Assembly: GCA_002077065.1 (NCBI GenBank)
Contig: NAJO01000014.1
Coordinates: forward strand, 558,001 to 622,000
Direction of reading: 5' to 3'
DNA length: 64,000 nt
Origin: Cryoendolithus antarcticus
Taxonomy: Eukaryota > Ascomycota > Dothideomycetes > Cladosporiales > Cladosporiaceae
How positions within the stretch are numbered: position 1 is the first letter of the stretch; every line of letters starts with the position of its first letter. Positions 11,794 through 22,584 of this stretch are shown one piece after another. The position numbers and the translations under genes were made by a program. The notes under the pieces are model-generated. The model made no database searches, was not told where the DNA came from, and saw only the letters and a program-made list of their open reading frames with translations.

Positions 11794-12205
11794 CTATCTC
11801 AGCCTCCTTGCCTCACGCTCGGACTCGAGTAGGCAAAGAATGTCATCCTCACGCACTGTTCTTGGTGTTAGTAACCAAACTCATCCCATCTAACCGAGTT
11901 TGATCGCTCCATCTCCGCATATGCGTACCTGGGCCCTTGACGTTGCGGATGATCGATCGGGTTGTGTCGTCCATGAACTCCACGCGCACTTGTGTCACAC
12001 CACCGCGGGATCCTGATGTAGGTCGTTAGTCCAGATTCCTTCGCTCTATCCATGCTTCGTCTTCATTTCAGCATATGGGCGTGATCGTACCGGTGCGACC
12101 GAGGACGCGGGTGACCTTGACGAGCTTGACGGGGACCCTATCAATTTGTCAGTCTCCTGCCTCCCACATTGCCCAATTCCTAAGCGCTCACTTGGCGGAA
12201 TCCAT
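11794..12205 (-). CDS. RPS28: 40S ribosomal protein S28 (eS28)
   Basis: A small-subunit ribosomal protein assembled from four exons too short for ORF searches: 12205..12192, 12137..12091, 12012..11929 and 11855..11794 (14, 47, 84 and 62 nt; 68 residues). Introns are 54, 78 and 73 bp. The translation begins [20 protein letters not shown] and contains [31 protein letters not shown] and the C-terminus [10 protein letters not shown], which is the full S28 sequence pattern. Total length (207 nt with stop) is exactly in frame. It is transcribed away from HIS1, sharing a promoter of about 500 bp. Confidence 0.95.
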
Positions 12206-12706
12206 GTTTGCAGATTGCTGATGTCGAGAGGGATTATTTGAGTGTCGTGGTGGAGGTACTGGTCGTCGGTGTGGCTGTGAAGATCTTCGGTGTGCTGTCG
12301 AGGTCGAACTTTTGGCGCACCGCCAAGCGAATTTCGCAAGTGTAGTCAGAAGGTCACGTGGAGATAAGGTGGCCTCCCGACGTGCCGCTGCAAGGGCCGA
12401 CGCTAGCTGCTACTTTATTCACAGATTTTATGACGATTTGTGTAGGTTGGTGGGATGTCGAGGCAGTGAACTAGAGAGATGTATATGCTAGAGGAGCCTT
12501 CTATATCAACTCATTTGACTTAGGGTGGCTCATACAGATCAGCCACTTCATACAATTCCTATATCAAATCAAATCTCCCCCACGCGGCGCCGTTTCACAA
12601 GCACTTGAGCAGCCCACGTGGAGTCACTTGCCTTCTTTTCCCTCACCCCTCCAGTCATATCACTCTAGTGTTTGCTAGCCCGCTGCACGACATAACACTA
12701 CTAGCC
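12206..12706. promoter_or_regulatory. Divergent RPS28/HIS1 promoter
   Basis: 501 bp separate the two start codons. It holds two CACGTG E-boxes (12355..12360 near RPS28, 12615..12620 near HIS1) and a Gcn4-type element at 12621..12628. I see no ORF of interest. E-boxes of this kind are bound by Cbf1-like bHLH factors in other fungi; their use here is inference. Confidence 0.55.
12621..12628 (-). promoter_or_regulatory. Gcn4/CpcA-type element (AGTGACTC)
   Basis: The reverse complement reads AGTGACTC, a perfect match to the RRTGACTC consensus of Gcn4/CpcA, the activators of general amino acid control. It lies 79 bp before the HIS1 ATG and directly next to a CACGTG. HIS1 is a known target of this control in other fungi, so the position makes sense. 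Binding here is inferred. Confidence 0.6.
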
Positions 12707-13845
12707 ATGGAGCTCGTCTCACAGTACGTACGTCTTTCCCCATCTCCTTCCTCCTCTACCTACCCCTCCCGCAATGTCATCCGAGACAACCTTCCCAGTT
12801 CTTCCCCGTCGCTTCTCACGCTCTCTACCGACTCTGACCTCCACACTCGCCAGTCTGAACGATCGCCTGCTCTTCGCCGTGCCCAAGAAAGGTCGGCTAC
12901 ACACCCAATGCCTCGATCTTCTCTCGGGTAGCGACATCCAGTTCCACCGACACAACCGACTTGACATCGCCCTTGTCAAGAATCTGCCCTTGGCACTGGT
13001 TTTCCTGCCCGCAGCTGACATCCCCACATTCGTCGGCGAGGGTCGCGTAGATCTAGGGATCACTGGACGAGACACAGTCGCTGAGCATGATGCGAAGACG
13101 CCTGGCAGCGAGACTACGGGTATAGAGGAACTGCTGGACCTGGAATTCGGGAAATGCGATTTGCAGGTGCAAGTTCCTGAGAAGGGCGAGATCCAGACGC
13201 CGGAGCAGCTTGTTGGGAGGAATATTGTCACGAGCTTTACAGCGCTGTCAGAGAAGTACTTCCGAGAGTTAGAAGACTCGCAGGATGGAAAAGAGAGCAA
13301 TGGTGAGGTCAATGGCGACGGACCGAGGAAGCTGAGGACGAACATTAAGTTCGTGGGAGGTAGTGTGGAGGCTGCTTGCGCATTGGGCGTGGCAGATGGG
13401 ATTGTGGACCTTGTCGGTACGTCGAATACCTCCCCTCACCAGCTGCAGCAATTGCTGACCTCGCCTAGAATCTGGCGAAACCATGCGCGCCGCCGGCCTG
13501 AAAGCCATCGCCACCGTTGTCTCCTCAACTGCAGTTCTTATCTCTTCCAAGCACCCCTCTGACCCCTCTCTCGTCCGATTAATTGCCGCCCGCATTCGCG
13601 GCGTCATCACAGCGCAGAAATATGTGCTATGCACTTACAACGTCGAACGTGCGAGCCTTCCGAAAGCTACGACTATCACGCCTGGACGACGGGCGCCCAC
13701 GGTGACGAATCTGCAGGATGAGAAGTGGGTTGCCGTGCAGGCGATGGTGGAGAGGAAAAGGATTGCGCAGGCGATGGATCAGCTGAGTGAGATGGGAGCG
13801 ACGGACATCATTGTTACGAAGATTGAGAACACGAGGACGGTATGA
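12707..13845 (+). CDS. HIS1: ATP phosphoribosyltransferase (histidine step 1)
   Basis: Catalyses condensation of ATP with PRPP, the first and feedback-controlled step of histidine synthesis. Exons are 12707..12723, 12854..13416 and 13469..13845 (318 residues); introns are 130 and 52 bp. The 17-nt first exon gives MELVSH, which joins LNDRLLFAVPKKGRL as in yeast His1 (MDLVNHLTDRLLF). An alternative unspliced start at 12774 would give an unfamiliar N-terminus. Visible features are LPAADIPTFVGEGRVDLGIT (the periplasmic-binding-like fold with the PRPP site), the divergent loop EDSQDGKESNGEVNG, GSVEAACALGVADGIVDLV, and the C-terminal ACT-like regulatory domain ending MGATDIIVTKIENTR. Monomer length fits the long-form HisG of fungi. 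Confidence 0.94.
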
Positions 13846-14360
13846 GACATTAATGGGATATTGGCTCGTGAATTGCGCTCAACACCATGAGACGGGAAGA
13901 ATCCTCTGCGCTGTGAAGGTCTTTTGCTGAGAATCTCAACCTAGACCGGGCCAAGCCTACAGCGATCGTGAATTTGACGTCGAATCTAGATCTACAGACA
14001 TGGACCACGACATCGCTGCTGTTTTAGATGAAGCTGGATGGGGCCATTGCAAAGGATATGCCAGGCACTAGCGCGTGTGTCAGAGTCACTGGTGATATAG
14101 AGTCTGCGCCGACGCACTAGCTGTGGATTGCGGAAACGGCCTTGGAGGCGCACAATCGGACTCAGGCTTGCACATCATCTTGCGACTGTGTGAGCACGAG
14201 CATGGTCTCCATACCGCGACTACACGTGTTGCACACCGCATCATGGTAAGTCTGTTGGTCCCGTGGCGGCATTGTGGAGATCTCACACACATCATTCCTT
14301 CCTTCTACCTCTGCGTCTTCTATTCCTCAATTTCCTGCAGTACTCGACAGTGCTTTGAGG
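13846..14360. other. Intergenic, HIS1 to secreted protein copy 1
   Basis: 515 bp with no supported gene. It should contain the promoter of copy 1 of the secreted family. The frame is open upstream of 14361, but the extra residues would mask the signal peptide. Confidence 0.4.
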
Positions 14361-15452
14361 ATGGCTCGCCTCGCAGCGTCAGCTAGAATCCTCCTCGGGC
14401 TGATCGCCTTGTTCGCAAGCATCGCTATCGCCAGTCATGCATCAGAGCTGGATGCCAGAATGGTCGCTGGGCCATTCGGCCTGCCAGGCGTCCATCGCAT
14501 TGACCCAAACTCTTACACGGGAGTCGCAGATGCGGATAAGGATATTTTCCCGCCGAAAAATGGTACTGAGCAAATCCTCTGGGGCATTGTATCTGATCCC
14601 ACAGCCGGACACCCCACCGGGCAGATGCCGGACACGAATTGCTTCGATCGCGGGTATAGTGAGTCAACAGGGAATGTCCCCTAAGCATGAACGGCTCCCG
14701 CATTAACGAGTATCCTAGCGACCGGCGTCTCAAACAGGTGTATGGACAAAGCTGTTGCGCTCTTTTGTAAGACGAGTGATGGTACGATTCTAGACATGAA
14801 GAATGCGACCAATCGCGTCTCCATGATGTACACGTCCTGGCCGCCGGGCGCTGGATTCCTTGGCTACGCAAAGCATAACAACTACTACTGCCCTGAGGCT
14901 GGGCAAGTGTATTTACATATCGGGTTCGGATTGGGCGCGCCGACTACGACGGCGTATACGCTTTCCGAAGCGGCATGTGTGCGCGGGCTCAAGCAGGTTT
15001 ACAATATCGCGTGGGAGCTATCATGCCCTCTTTAGTGCTACGAGGCCCCTAACGCGAGCAACAGATGCGACAACAGCCACGTCGACAACAAGCACGGCGG
15101 TCAACTTGACCTGGGTACCTCCAATGGCGAAGCAAACGATCACAGATTCAACGACCACCTGTTCTACCTCGCGGATCCTTCTCCGCCAAGAGATGGCAGG
15201 AACATGTACTGCACGAACTGGAATCGCTTCGTGCCCAACCTGGAGAACACGATAGTCAAAGACGAGGTCATAGATCCTTGCTATGATGCGCATAGGGGTT
15301 TCGGTGGGAAGGATCTCTGGTGGACTGATCCGCCGTCTTGGACGGACCATGACAAAGGAAAGGCGGACCATGAGCTCAAGAAAGCGGAGTGTGTGGCGGA
15401 TCACGGAGAGTATGATGGGTATGGAGGGACCAAAGACTACTATTCTCGATAA
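14361..15452 (+). CDS. Secreted Cys-containing family protein, copy 1 (intact)
   Basis: Exons are 14361..14658, 14719..15010 and 15065..15452 (introns 60 and 54 bp, the latter with CCCTAACG branch), giving 325 residues. I start at 14361 because MARLAASARILLGLIALFAS is a good signal peptide. Splice sites were set by alignment to copy 2: GVSNRCMDKAVALFC against GIANVFFDKAVEKFC, and YNIACDNSHVDNKHGG against YKGDCDSAHKDNKHGG. Shared landmarks are SWPP, VYLHIGFGLG, CDN...KHGG, HLFYLADP, NLENT and DPCY..H.GFGG. I do not recognise a known family or enzyme motif. Even cysteine placement and a signal peptide suggest an extracellular disulfide-bonded protein; an effector-like or wall role is only a guess. 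Confidence 0.72.
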
Positions 15453-15966
15453 GAAGAACAGTGGAAGTCGACGTGTACATGGAGGGAATGTGATCCACCG
15501 AGATTGGACTCATGTCGAGACGATTGGGGGAAGATTCTGGCTTCCGACCTCATGGACGACTGTGATTCCGCTCACGACTGCTGGACAATGCTTCAAAACT
15601 GGCTTTCAACGGGGTCCAATATCGCTAGGCTAGACTCCCGCCAATGTCCTTTCACGTAAGTCCGATTGTATCCCATTTTGGACTCACCTTTCACACGAGC
15701 TCTGAAATGGCTACGTCGTATCGTGCGCTTAGAAGCCGCACGGATTTAGGGTAAAGTCATGCTAGTCCCGCTAGCGAGTTTGCTCACAGCGGATCTCATG
15801 CTCAGAGCACTATTTGGGAACTTCTACGTCGTGTGCTATTGTTCTCCTACTCTTCCATCATCTTCCCTTCTAGAGCAGCCTCTTGACAAGCGATCTATAG
15901 CAGGACGACTCAACCTATCCTACGCCAAAACTATAAACAACTTCATCACCTTCGCCGGTATTCGCC
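15453..15966. other. Intergenic between copies 1 and 2
   Basis: 514 bp containing the 3' end of copy 1 and the promoter of copy 2. A frame at 15283..15633 is a shadow of copy 1. I see no repeat or mobile-element remnant. Confidence 0.4.
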
Positions 15967-16998
15967 ATGCCCTCCAGCCTGCCCACCGCCATGATTCTGG
16001 TCCTCACCCTGCTCGCTCTCTTCACGACATTCGGAATTGCCTTTCCCCAGAACATGGTCCCAGGTCATGCAACTCCCAAGACGTCTGTGGATGACCAGTA
16101 CCCGTCGCCGGACCTAGGACTCCCCTTCCCGCCCCAGGACACTGTGGCGATCAAATGGGGCAATCAGACTCGACCTGCAGCCGCCTGGCTCCCTGGTAGC
16201 GATGACCCGGCTGCGCCCATGCGCCACTCCACATGCTACGGCCACCATGGTAGATCCGAATCCCCCCCATAAGTCCAGATGACCGCTAACAACAATCCAG
16301 GCATCGCCAATGTCTTCTTCGACAAAGCAGTCGAGAAATTTTGTCTTGCAGTCAAGGACACAATACTAGATCTCGACGAGCAGCAGAACAGCGTAGCCAT
16401 GACTTACAGCTACTGGCCACCGGCAAAGTAAAACAACATCAAGCCCGGCGGCTCGCCACCCGATGACTGCGGCGAGACAGGGGCGGTGTACATGCACATT
16501 GGCTTCGGGCTCGGCGCTCTGAAGGCGAGATACCATCTATCCGAGTTTGCTTGCATACGCGGTCTACAGCGAGTCTACAAGGGCGACTGCGACAGCGCCC
16601 ACAAAGACAACAAGCACGGCGGCCAGCTCGATCTGGGTACGTTTAACCCACCTCCCGGCCAGGACGCAGACTTCAACGACCACCTGTTCTACCTCGCTGA
16701 TCCGAACCCGCCTCTCCGTGGAAGAAACCCGCACTGCTCGAATAGAGACAACCGCTTCCTGCCGAATTTGGAAAACACGAAAGTCTACGCCGAGTTCGTT
16801 GATCCTTGCTATGAGGTGCATCTTGGCTTTGGCGGGGACGACCAGTGGGATATGGCGCCTGATGGGTGGAAGGATTGGGATGGGACGTTCAGGGATAGTG
16901 AGCAGATGACGAAGCATGATATGGCGAAGGATGCGTGCGTGCTGAAGGGAGGGGTGTATGATAAGCATGGTGGGAAGGCCGATAACATTCCTATGTGA
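15967..16998 (+). pseudogene. Secreted family copy 2, interrupted by an in-frame stop
   Basis: Closest relative of copy 1. Exons are 15967..16249 and 16301..16998 (51-bp intron with CCGCTAACAAC branch). The reading continues in one frame to 16998 except for a TAA at 16429..16431, where copy 1 has a histidine codon (GYAKHNN against PPAK-stop-NN). With the stop ignored it would encode 326 residues, nearly the same as copy 1 (325). As written it ends after 137. The start has a signal peptide (MPSSLPTAMILVLTLLALFT). The second intron of copy 1 is absent here. A GTAAAA donor sits at the stop, but neither of the nearest acceptors I tried keeps phase. Everything after the stop still looks coding, so the break is recent, or an undetected splice or read-through rescues it. 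Confidence 0.68.
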
Positions 16999-17382
16999 TC
17001 GGGTATTACGCGGCGAGAGACGTTGTATGGTGGCTGTAGCGGCAGTTTGTGGCGTCTTGGCTGGGGAAAAGTGCGTTAGTGTGGGTTGGATGCTTCGGGT
17101 GGGTAGGCGAAGGTGAGGCCTCGTCTCTAACATTGGAGACAGCACTTGATCTCGGAAGCGGCGATGGCTGCTTGATCTCTTTGCTTCAATATTCGCGAAG
17201 GCAAGAACGAAGTTCTCCATATGCATGCTGCGTTCCGCACTAGATAGTCAAAGAATGAAGAGTGGCGTGGCTGCGAATATTGATTGCAACATTTATCTTC
17301 ATTGCGTGGTTGAGCTAACATTGCCTTTACCCACCACAGACGCCTCGCTAATCCCACACTTTTCCATGAACGTCCTTTTCGC
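16999..17382. other. Convergent intergenic, copy 2 to PNO1
   Basis: 384 bp between two 3' ends. I see no gene or structured repeat. Confidence 0.4.
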
Positions 17383-18168
17383 TCAGAATCGCTCCTTCAT
17401 CCTCCCCGCCACAGTCCGCAGATTGCCGTACACCTTGCCAGGCGGACTGCCCAAGATTAGACTTACGATCGCCTCTCGCGCGACATGGATATTCTGGAAC
17501 CCGCCCAGAATGTGCACTTTCGTATCCGCCAACACCACTCTCGTCCGACTTGCGTTTTCGATCGCATACTTCGTCTTCCCATCTTTGCCTGCTATACGTC
17601 CTACAGCACGACCCATGTGCTCGCCACCGAGCGTCTTGACGTCCTTGATCTCGAATGTCTCGATGTAGAGGTCGTCCAGACGGAGCAGTGCAATCGCGTC
17701 ATCCGGATCGAAGCCGAGGGTGAAGGCAGTGATGAAGTCGACGCCTTTCTGCAGGGCTCCAGTATCTGTGGTGAGACTTGACGTCCGCAGCTCGACTGTC
17801 TTCTTCGAGACGTTCATGCGGACTTGTAGCTTTAGGTGCTCGACTAAAGGAGGGTAGATCTTCGGCCATGCAGCTTTCAGAGGTGTGAGGCGGTGGGGTG
17901 GAATTCGGACTTTGCGATCTTCGACTTTGAGGCGGCGGGTTGAGGCTTTTTCGGGGGCGAAGAGGGAGGACTTAGAGTCGATTTGCATGGCTTCTTCGTC
18001 TGCTGTGGGTGCTGGAAGGGGGACTGTCTCGGGTGCGTCTATCGCGGTGTGGGTTGTGCTGGTCGTAATTGTCATGTCGTCGTTATCGGCCATGGGCTGT
18101 GTAGTGTCCTGTGCCATCTCGTCTGCTAGCGCGTGTGGCGCACGCTGGAGCGCTGTCGGGGCTGGCAT
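17383..18168 (-). CDS. PNO1: Pre-rRNA processing KH protein Pno1 (Dim2/Rrp20)
   Basis: Pno1 binds the 3' end of 18S rRNA in the pre-40S particle, recruits the dimethylase Dim1 and controls the Nob1 cleavage. The frame is open from 18195 on a GTG; the first ATG is at 18168 (MPAPTALQRAP), giving 261 residues and no intron. The N-terminal 90 residues are variable and acidic. The conserved part starts at KVRIPPHRLTPLKAAWPKIY, continues with a KH-like repeat (NVSKKTVELRTS, GFDPDDAIALLRLDDLYIE) and ends with the true KH domain: RAVGRIAGKDGKTKYAIE, RTRVVLADTKVHILGGF, then GSPPGKVYGNLRTVAGRMKE. The GKDG motif stands where KH domains carry GxxG. Confidence 0.95.
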   Translation of the reverse strand: MPAPTALQRAPHALADEMAQDTTQPMADNDDMTITTSTTHTAIDAPETVPLPAPTADEEAMQIDSKSSLFAPEKASTRRLKVEDRKVRIPPHRLTPLKAAWPKIYPPLVEHLKLQVRMNVSKKTVELRTSSLTTDTGALQKGVDFITAFTLGFDPDDAIALLRLDDLYIETFEIKDVKTLGGEHMGRAVGRIAGKDGKTKYAIENASRTRVVLADTKVHILGGFQNIHVAREAIVSLILGSPPGKVYGNLRTVAGRMKERF

Positions 18169-18456
18169 GCTGGCGACAGTGTTGTTGTACCTCACAGTCT
18201 AGCCTCCTCAATCTGCTCGCCGTATGAAATAAGCTCGTCGTTCCTGCCGAGTAGATTCGATGCAAGTGAAGTGACAAAATATTCGAAATTCCATCTTCAC
18301 ATGCTAAAATCCGGATTATCGCCTAGCGCTAGTTCCGGCGTCATGGTGTCTACGGAGGAGGCGCATCGAGATTCACTTGCTTTATCGTAGGCAGTCCTCT
18401 CTTCCCATCAGCGATCCCCGGGGTAGCGCAATACCATCAGTGAGAATGCGCAGACC

Positions 18457-20529
18457 ATGAGCCGCCATGTCACGAGCGTAGGGCGTCGACATACTTCCTC
18501 CCTCCTGACAGCGCCTCCAAGGGCATCTCCGCTGGTCCACCGAGCACCGATCTTGAAGGCGACTCTCGTAGGCCTACACACATCACCGGCGCGGGCAATC
18601 GCGTGGCGACGATCGTACACAGAATATGCTTCAACCGCGAATACCACAGCGTTACCGACCCAGGTACGCGCCTTGACAGGTCTGGGATTGAGAGCAGGGC
18701 GGCCGCTATCCCAGACAACCGGACGTGGGTCGCCTAGTCTGATCGCAGTGCTCTCACAGCGGCGATGGAAAAGCGAGCAGAGTCCCCAAAAGTCTGCCAA
18801 AGATCTCAACGAGGCGGAGAGCGCCGATGCGACGTCGGCATCCTCACAGATCAAGACAGCTGCAGCCACGGTAGGCGCTGGAGGAAAACATCTGTATGAT
18901 CGCCTACCACATTTGCCACATCTCCATCGGCCGACAAAGGAAGAGCTCCTGTCGGCCGCGACGGGGTTCTGGCACAGACTGGGCATCCGCTTCAAGTGGT
19001 TCTCGATCCGATCAATACGGCCTTTCACCTTCGATGAGTTCTTTGCTTTTGCGAGCTGGCTGCTGTGGGCGCATATCGTCTGGATCATCCTGGGAACGAC
19101 CACATTTGTCTCTCTAGCCATTCTGACGATCAACACAGTCTTCGCGCAGGAGACATTGGCGGCTTGGGTCGGCAACTACTTGACCAAGTCTTCGGGTCTG
19201 AAAGTGGTCTTTGAGTCTGCAATCGTGCCGAAATGGAATGATGGAGTGATTACATTCAGCAATGTCTTCGTTTCGCGGAGACCAGGCAAGAAGCAAAGAA
19301 CGTCGGTCAGTAAGGGTTCGTCTACAGCTGCTGCAGCCGAAGCAGCAATGCTATCGACGACTGAGCGCGAGCGCGAAGAAGCTGCAGCAGCCGAGGAGGA
19401 TAGCAATTACACGCAATTCGATGTCACGATTGACAGAGTCAACGTTACCCTGTCCTTCACCAAGTGGTTCAATGGCAAAGGTCTGCTTCGCGATGTCGAA
19501 GTTCATGGCGTCCGAGGCGTGATCGACCGCACCTCAGTGCACAGCACAGGCGAGTACATCGACCCAAAGACCTACCGCCACGAGCACAACATCGGCGACT
19601 TCGAGATCGACGGCTTCAAGATGTCGGATGTCCTGCTCACAATGTACCAGCCGAATCGCTTCAGACCCTTCACAGTCAGCGTCTTCGCTTGCGAGCTACC
19701 TCGACTAAGGAAGCAATGGCTTTTCTACGATTTCCTTTCTGCAAACACGATGAGTGGCAGTTTTGACGACTCGCTCTTCACGATCCACCCGGTGCAGTCC
19801 CATGGCCGGACAGATGGCTCACTAGGTGATCCGACGATCTGGAAGAAGCAGTCCCGGCTCCGCATTGACGGCCTCGCTATAGACCACCTCAACCGTGGCG
19901 TGGACGGCCCTTTTAGCTGGATCTACGAAGGCAATGTGGACATCGTAGCGGACATCACGATCCCTCACGACACAGACGACAGTATCACAGCCGCACTGTC
20001 CGAGATCTACGACCGTGTCGAAGCTTCAGTGCAGAAGGTGCAGACCCCTTTCCACCGTGAGGACGAAGACTCAAGCGCATCCTCAACGCATGATTTGACG
20101 CTCCCTCACGCTTCCATAGCGCCACCCGCAAACGCGGCTGTCGAAGTGGACACGACGCCATACCTCATCCTCGATATTCGCACGCACTTAAACTCCGTCC
20201 GCGCATCTGTGCCTCTGTTACCCAGCGCCGCTGATCCAAGCCTTACGACATCCACTTTGATCCGTCCAATCATTGCTTACATCAACACGCACTCGTCCTT
20301 CATCCCGATTCACTGCCGCGTGATCAAGCCTGTCACGGACTTCAATGGCAGCTGGACGGTCTTCGATAGCGGTTTGTTGGAAGACCTGTCGAGGGAGGTG
20401 TATGGTGCTTTCGAGCGAGATTTGGGCGATCAGGGACGCATGGGTAGACGGGTCAGGAAGGTGGGGTTATGGGGTTTGGGAGTGTTGGGACGGGTGGTTT
20501 TTGGAGGGTTGGCTGGGGTGGGCATGTAA
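18457..20529 (+). CDS. MDM31: Mitochondrial inner-membrane protein Mdm31/Mdm32
   Basis: Member of the Mdm31/Mdm32 family, inner-membrane proteins needed for mitochondrial shape, inheritance and lipid balance. Intronless, 690 residues. The first 110 residues are rich in Arg, Ser and Ala with few acids, as expected of a matrix-targeting presequence. A hydrophobic segment (LLWAHIVWIILGTTTFVSLA) is followed by the conserved body: FAQETLAAWVGNYLTKSSG, VFESAIVPKWNDGVITF, DVEVHGVRGVIDR and LPRLRKQWLFYDFLSANTMS. A second helix lies at the C-terminus (GLWGLGVLGRVVFGGLAGV). Diverges from PNO1 over 288 bp. Whether this is Mdm31 or Mdm32 is not certain. Confidence 0.87.
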   Translation: MSRHVTSVGRRHTSSLLTAPPRASPLVHRAPILKATLVGLHTSPARAIAWRRSYTEYASTANTTALPTQVRALTGLGLRAGRPLSQTTGRGSPSLIAVLSQRRWKSEQSPQKSAKDLNEAESADATSASSQIKTAAATVGAGGKHLYDRLPHLPHLHRPTKEELLSAATGFWHRLGIRFKWFSIRSIRPFTFDEFFAFASWLLWAHIVWIILGTTTFVSLAILTINTVFAQETLAAWVGNYLTKSSGLKVVFESAIVPKWNDGVITFSNVFVSRRPGKKQRTSVSKGSSTAAAAEAAMLSTTEREREEAAAAEEDSNYTQFDVTIDRVNVTLSFTKWFNGKGLLRDVEVHGVRGVIDRTSVHSTGEYIDPKTYRHEHNIGDFEIDGFKMSDVLLTMYQPNRFRPFTVSVFACELPRLRKQWLFYDFLSANTMSGSFDDSLFTIHPVQSHGRTDGSLGDPTIWKKQSRLRIDGLAIDHLNRGVDGPFSWIYEGNVDIVADITIPHDTDDSITAALSEIYDRVEASVQKVQTPFHREDEDSSASSTHDLTLPHASIAPPANAAVEVDTTPYLILDIRTHLNSVRASVPLLPSAADPSLTTSTLIRPIIAYINTHSSFIPIHCRVIKPVTDFNGSWTVFDSGLLEDLSREVYGAFERDLGDQGRMGRRVRKVGLWGLGVLGRVVFGGLAGVGM

Positions 20530-21260
20530 GCGGAGTGTATTCTGGTATGTAATGTGGGAAACGGGTGGCGTTCTTGGTGATGGCACTGGGTTGGGACCGT
20601 GTCACGATCTTCCATTGTCCTGAAGGTCTTTCGACTGAGGCTATGGCGAGAAGTGTAAGGTATATGTACGACAATAGCGCTGCTGAACCAGAGATCAGCT
20701 CACCTACTATCACAGTCCGGCCCATGCCTCCGTTGGGCAGTTATCGCTTTCGTCGATGTCGTTGTTGGCACACCGCTACAAAAGCCAGGCCACTTCGTAT
20801 CACTCGCAACTCAGCGACGGAAGCCACAGTCTTGGAAATCAGTCGCGCGTTGCCGGAGATGCGGATTCTTATTCGAGGTCGGGCTAGTTCGTCTCTCGCA
20901 CCTGAAATCCCGCGTTCGTAGATATGGGATGTCCCGTTTGAGCTTTCACACGGCAGCTTGGGGCGACACCAAATTGGACATCGGTAGCAGAGAGCGATTG
21001 AGCTGTTGTGTTGGCGGACAATGGATCTCGATCAACCAATCTGGCGGTCCCAAAGAATTGTTGGACTCGGTCACGCCTGTAGTGCCACGCATTTAGTGCC
21101 ATGCACGATGTTTCCGTGCTTTCATTACTGTTCGGCATGCCACGAGGATTCTAGCAAACGGTCTCTGGCCTAGCTGGTTGCACCTATTGTCGACGTATTT
21201 CTCACTAGCACGCCACACTCACCGACCCTGATCCCCTACTCCGGCTCGGACTACATCGAG
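20530..21260. other. Intergenic, MDM31 to secreted protein copy 3
   Basis: 731 bp. A 118-codon frame (20565..20921) shows no protein-like pattern and I do not call it. I see no repeat. Confidence 0.4.
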
Positions 21261-22584
21261 ATGAGATTGCTGTCTATACTCGTTGCTACTATCGGCATGG
21301 CGGCAGCCCTTCCGAAGTCCAGTCTTTTGACCTTGGCTGCGGAGGAACACACATCTCTCGAGGACCACTCGTCTCTCAAGGACGACTCGACTCTCGAACA
21401 TGATCGCGCACTCGTCCCCCGCAACAGCAGCAAGCCAGCAGAAGAGCCACCCACGGGCACAGAATGGCTTGAGCACCCCGGTGCAGACGATCCAGCTGTG
21501 CAACATCCCAAGTACAAGAAGCCGTGGGCCCGGTACCCTGGCATCGACACGCAGTGCTTCGTGGACATCGATGATGACATAAATGGCGGGAACAAGTGCG
21601 CTGCTGTCGATGGTGTGGGTGCCCACTAATCTGCTCTCGGACTGTGGCGATGTACCGACTATGAGTGCTGACACATAGGCGCCAACAGAACTTCCTCGTT
21701 TCCGCCGTCTTCGAGTTCTGTACGCAGATACATGGCAAGCTTTTCAGTTTGTCTGAGCTGCATACGTCGTACAGTATGATTTAGTGAGTGTTTCACAGCA
21801 TTGCCCGGCAGGCAGTCTGAGCTGATACAAGCCATGATAGTGACTACTGGCCTAGCAGCCAGTCCAAGACAGGCGAACGCGGAAGCGTGCTCCTTCAAGT
21901 CGGCTTCACCCGAGACATCAAGTCCCCGAAGAATTACACGATGGACTACACCTTCTGTGTACAGAACGGCTTTCTGCCGATCGTGAATTAGTAAGTCAGC
22001 GAGATCTCCACCTGTTGGTCTTCAGGTCTTTCCTTGTAAGCTAACACATCCCCAGCTGCGACAACAAAGGCTTCAACAACAAGCGCAGCGGCATATCAAT
22101 TTACAACAACGAGAATCACGGCAACGACTACCTCTTCTGGCTCATCGAGCCAAATCCCATAGTCCCCAGCCCCTACAACGAGTTCCGAAAGGGGTGTAAT
22201 AATCGAGATCATTACTGGCTCCCTGACCAACGAAATACCGCCTACCTGCCCATCTTCCGCGACCCCTGCCGCGACCGCTGGAACGAGAACTACTCCCCAC
22301 GTGAGTGGACCTGGCAACAACGCGCGCCTTTCGATCGCGCGCCTTGGGACTGCGTTGGTCGTACCGACGGCTCGAACGACGACACGTGGAAACACGTCAA
22401 TATAGACCGGGGTAGCTGGCCGGAATGTGACGGCAATATCACATTTCCGGAACATGTACTTCTAGATAATTATATGGATGGGAATGGGTGGACTGCAGAT
22501 CTCGGGAAGGGAGGTGCGGGATGGGTGTGTAACGGGAGGAAGGGCGTGAGTGATACGGGGAAAACGATGACTTGTTGGCTTTAA
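21261..22584 (+). CDS. Secreted Cys-containing family protein, copy 3 (intact)
   Basis: Exons are 21261..21614, 21689..21783, 21841..21990 and 22056..22584 (introns 74, 57 and 65 bp), 375 residues in frame. Start MRLLSILVATIGMAAALP is a signal peptide. Landmarks in order: GTEWLEHPGADDP, RYPGIDTQCF.DI, NFLVSAVFEFC, SYSMIYDYWPSS, ERGSVLLQVGF, FCVQNGFLPIVNYCDN, NKRSG, YLFWLIEPNP, DPCRDRWNENYSP, and a C-terminal extension ending MTCWL. Intron 3 splits just before Cys-Asp-Asn in phase 2, the same position and phase as intron 2 of copy 1, so the copies are homologous. No known domain is recognised. Confidence 0.74.

Noticed and set aside
18408..19175. 255-codon minus-strand frame
   Set aside because: Antisense shadow of MDM31; the plus strand encodes a recognisable protein across the whole region.
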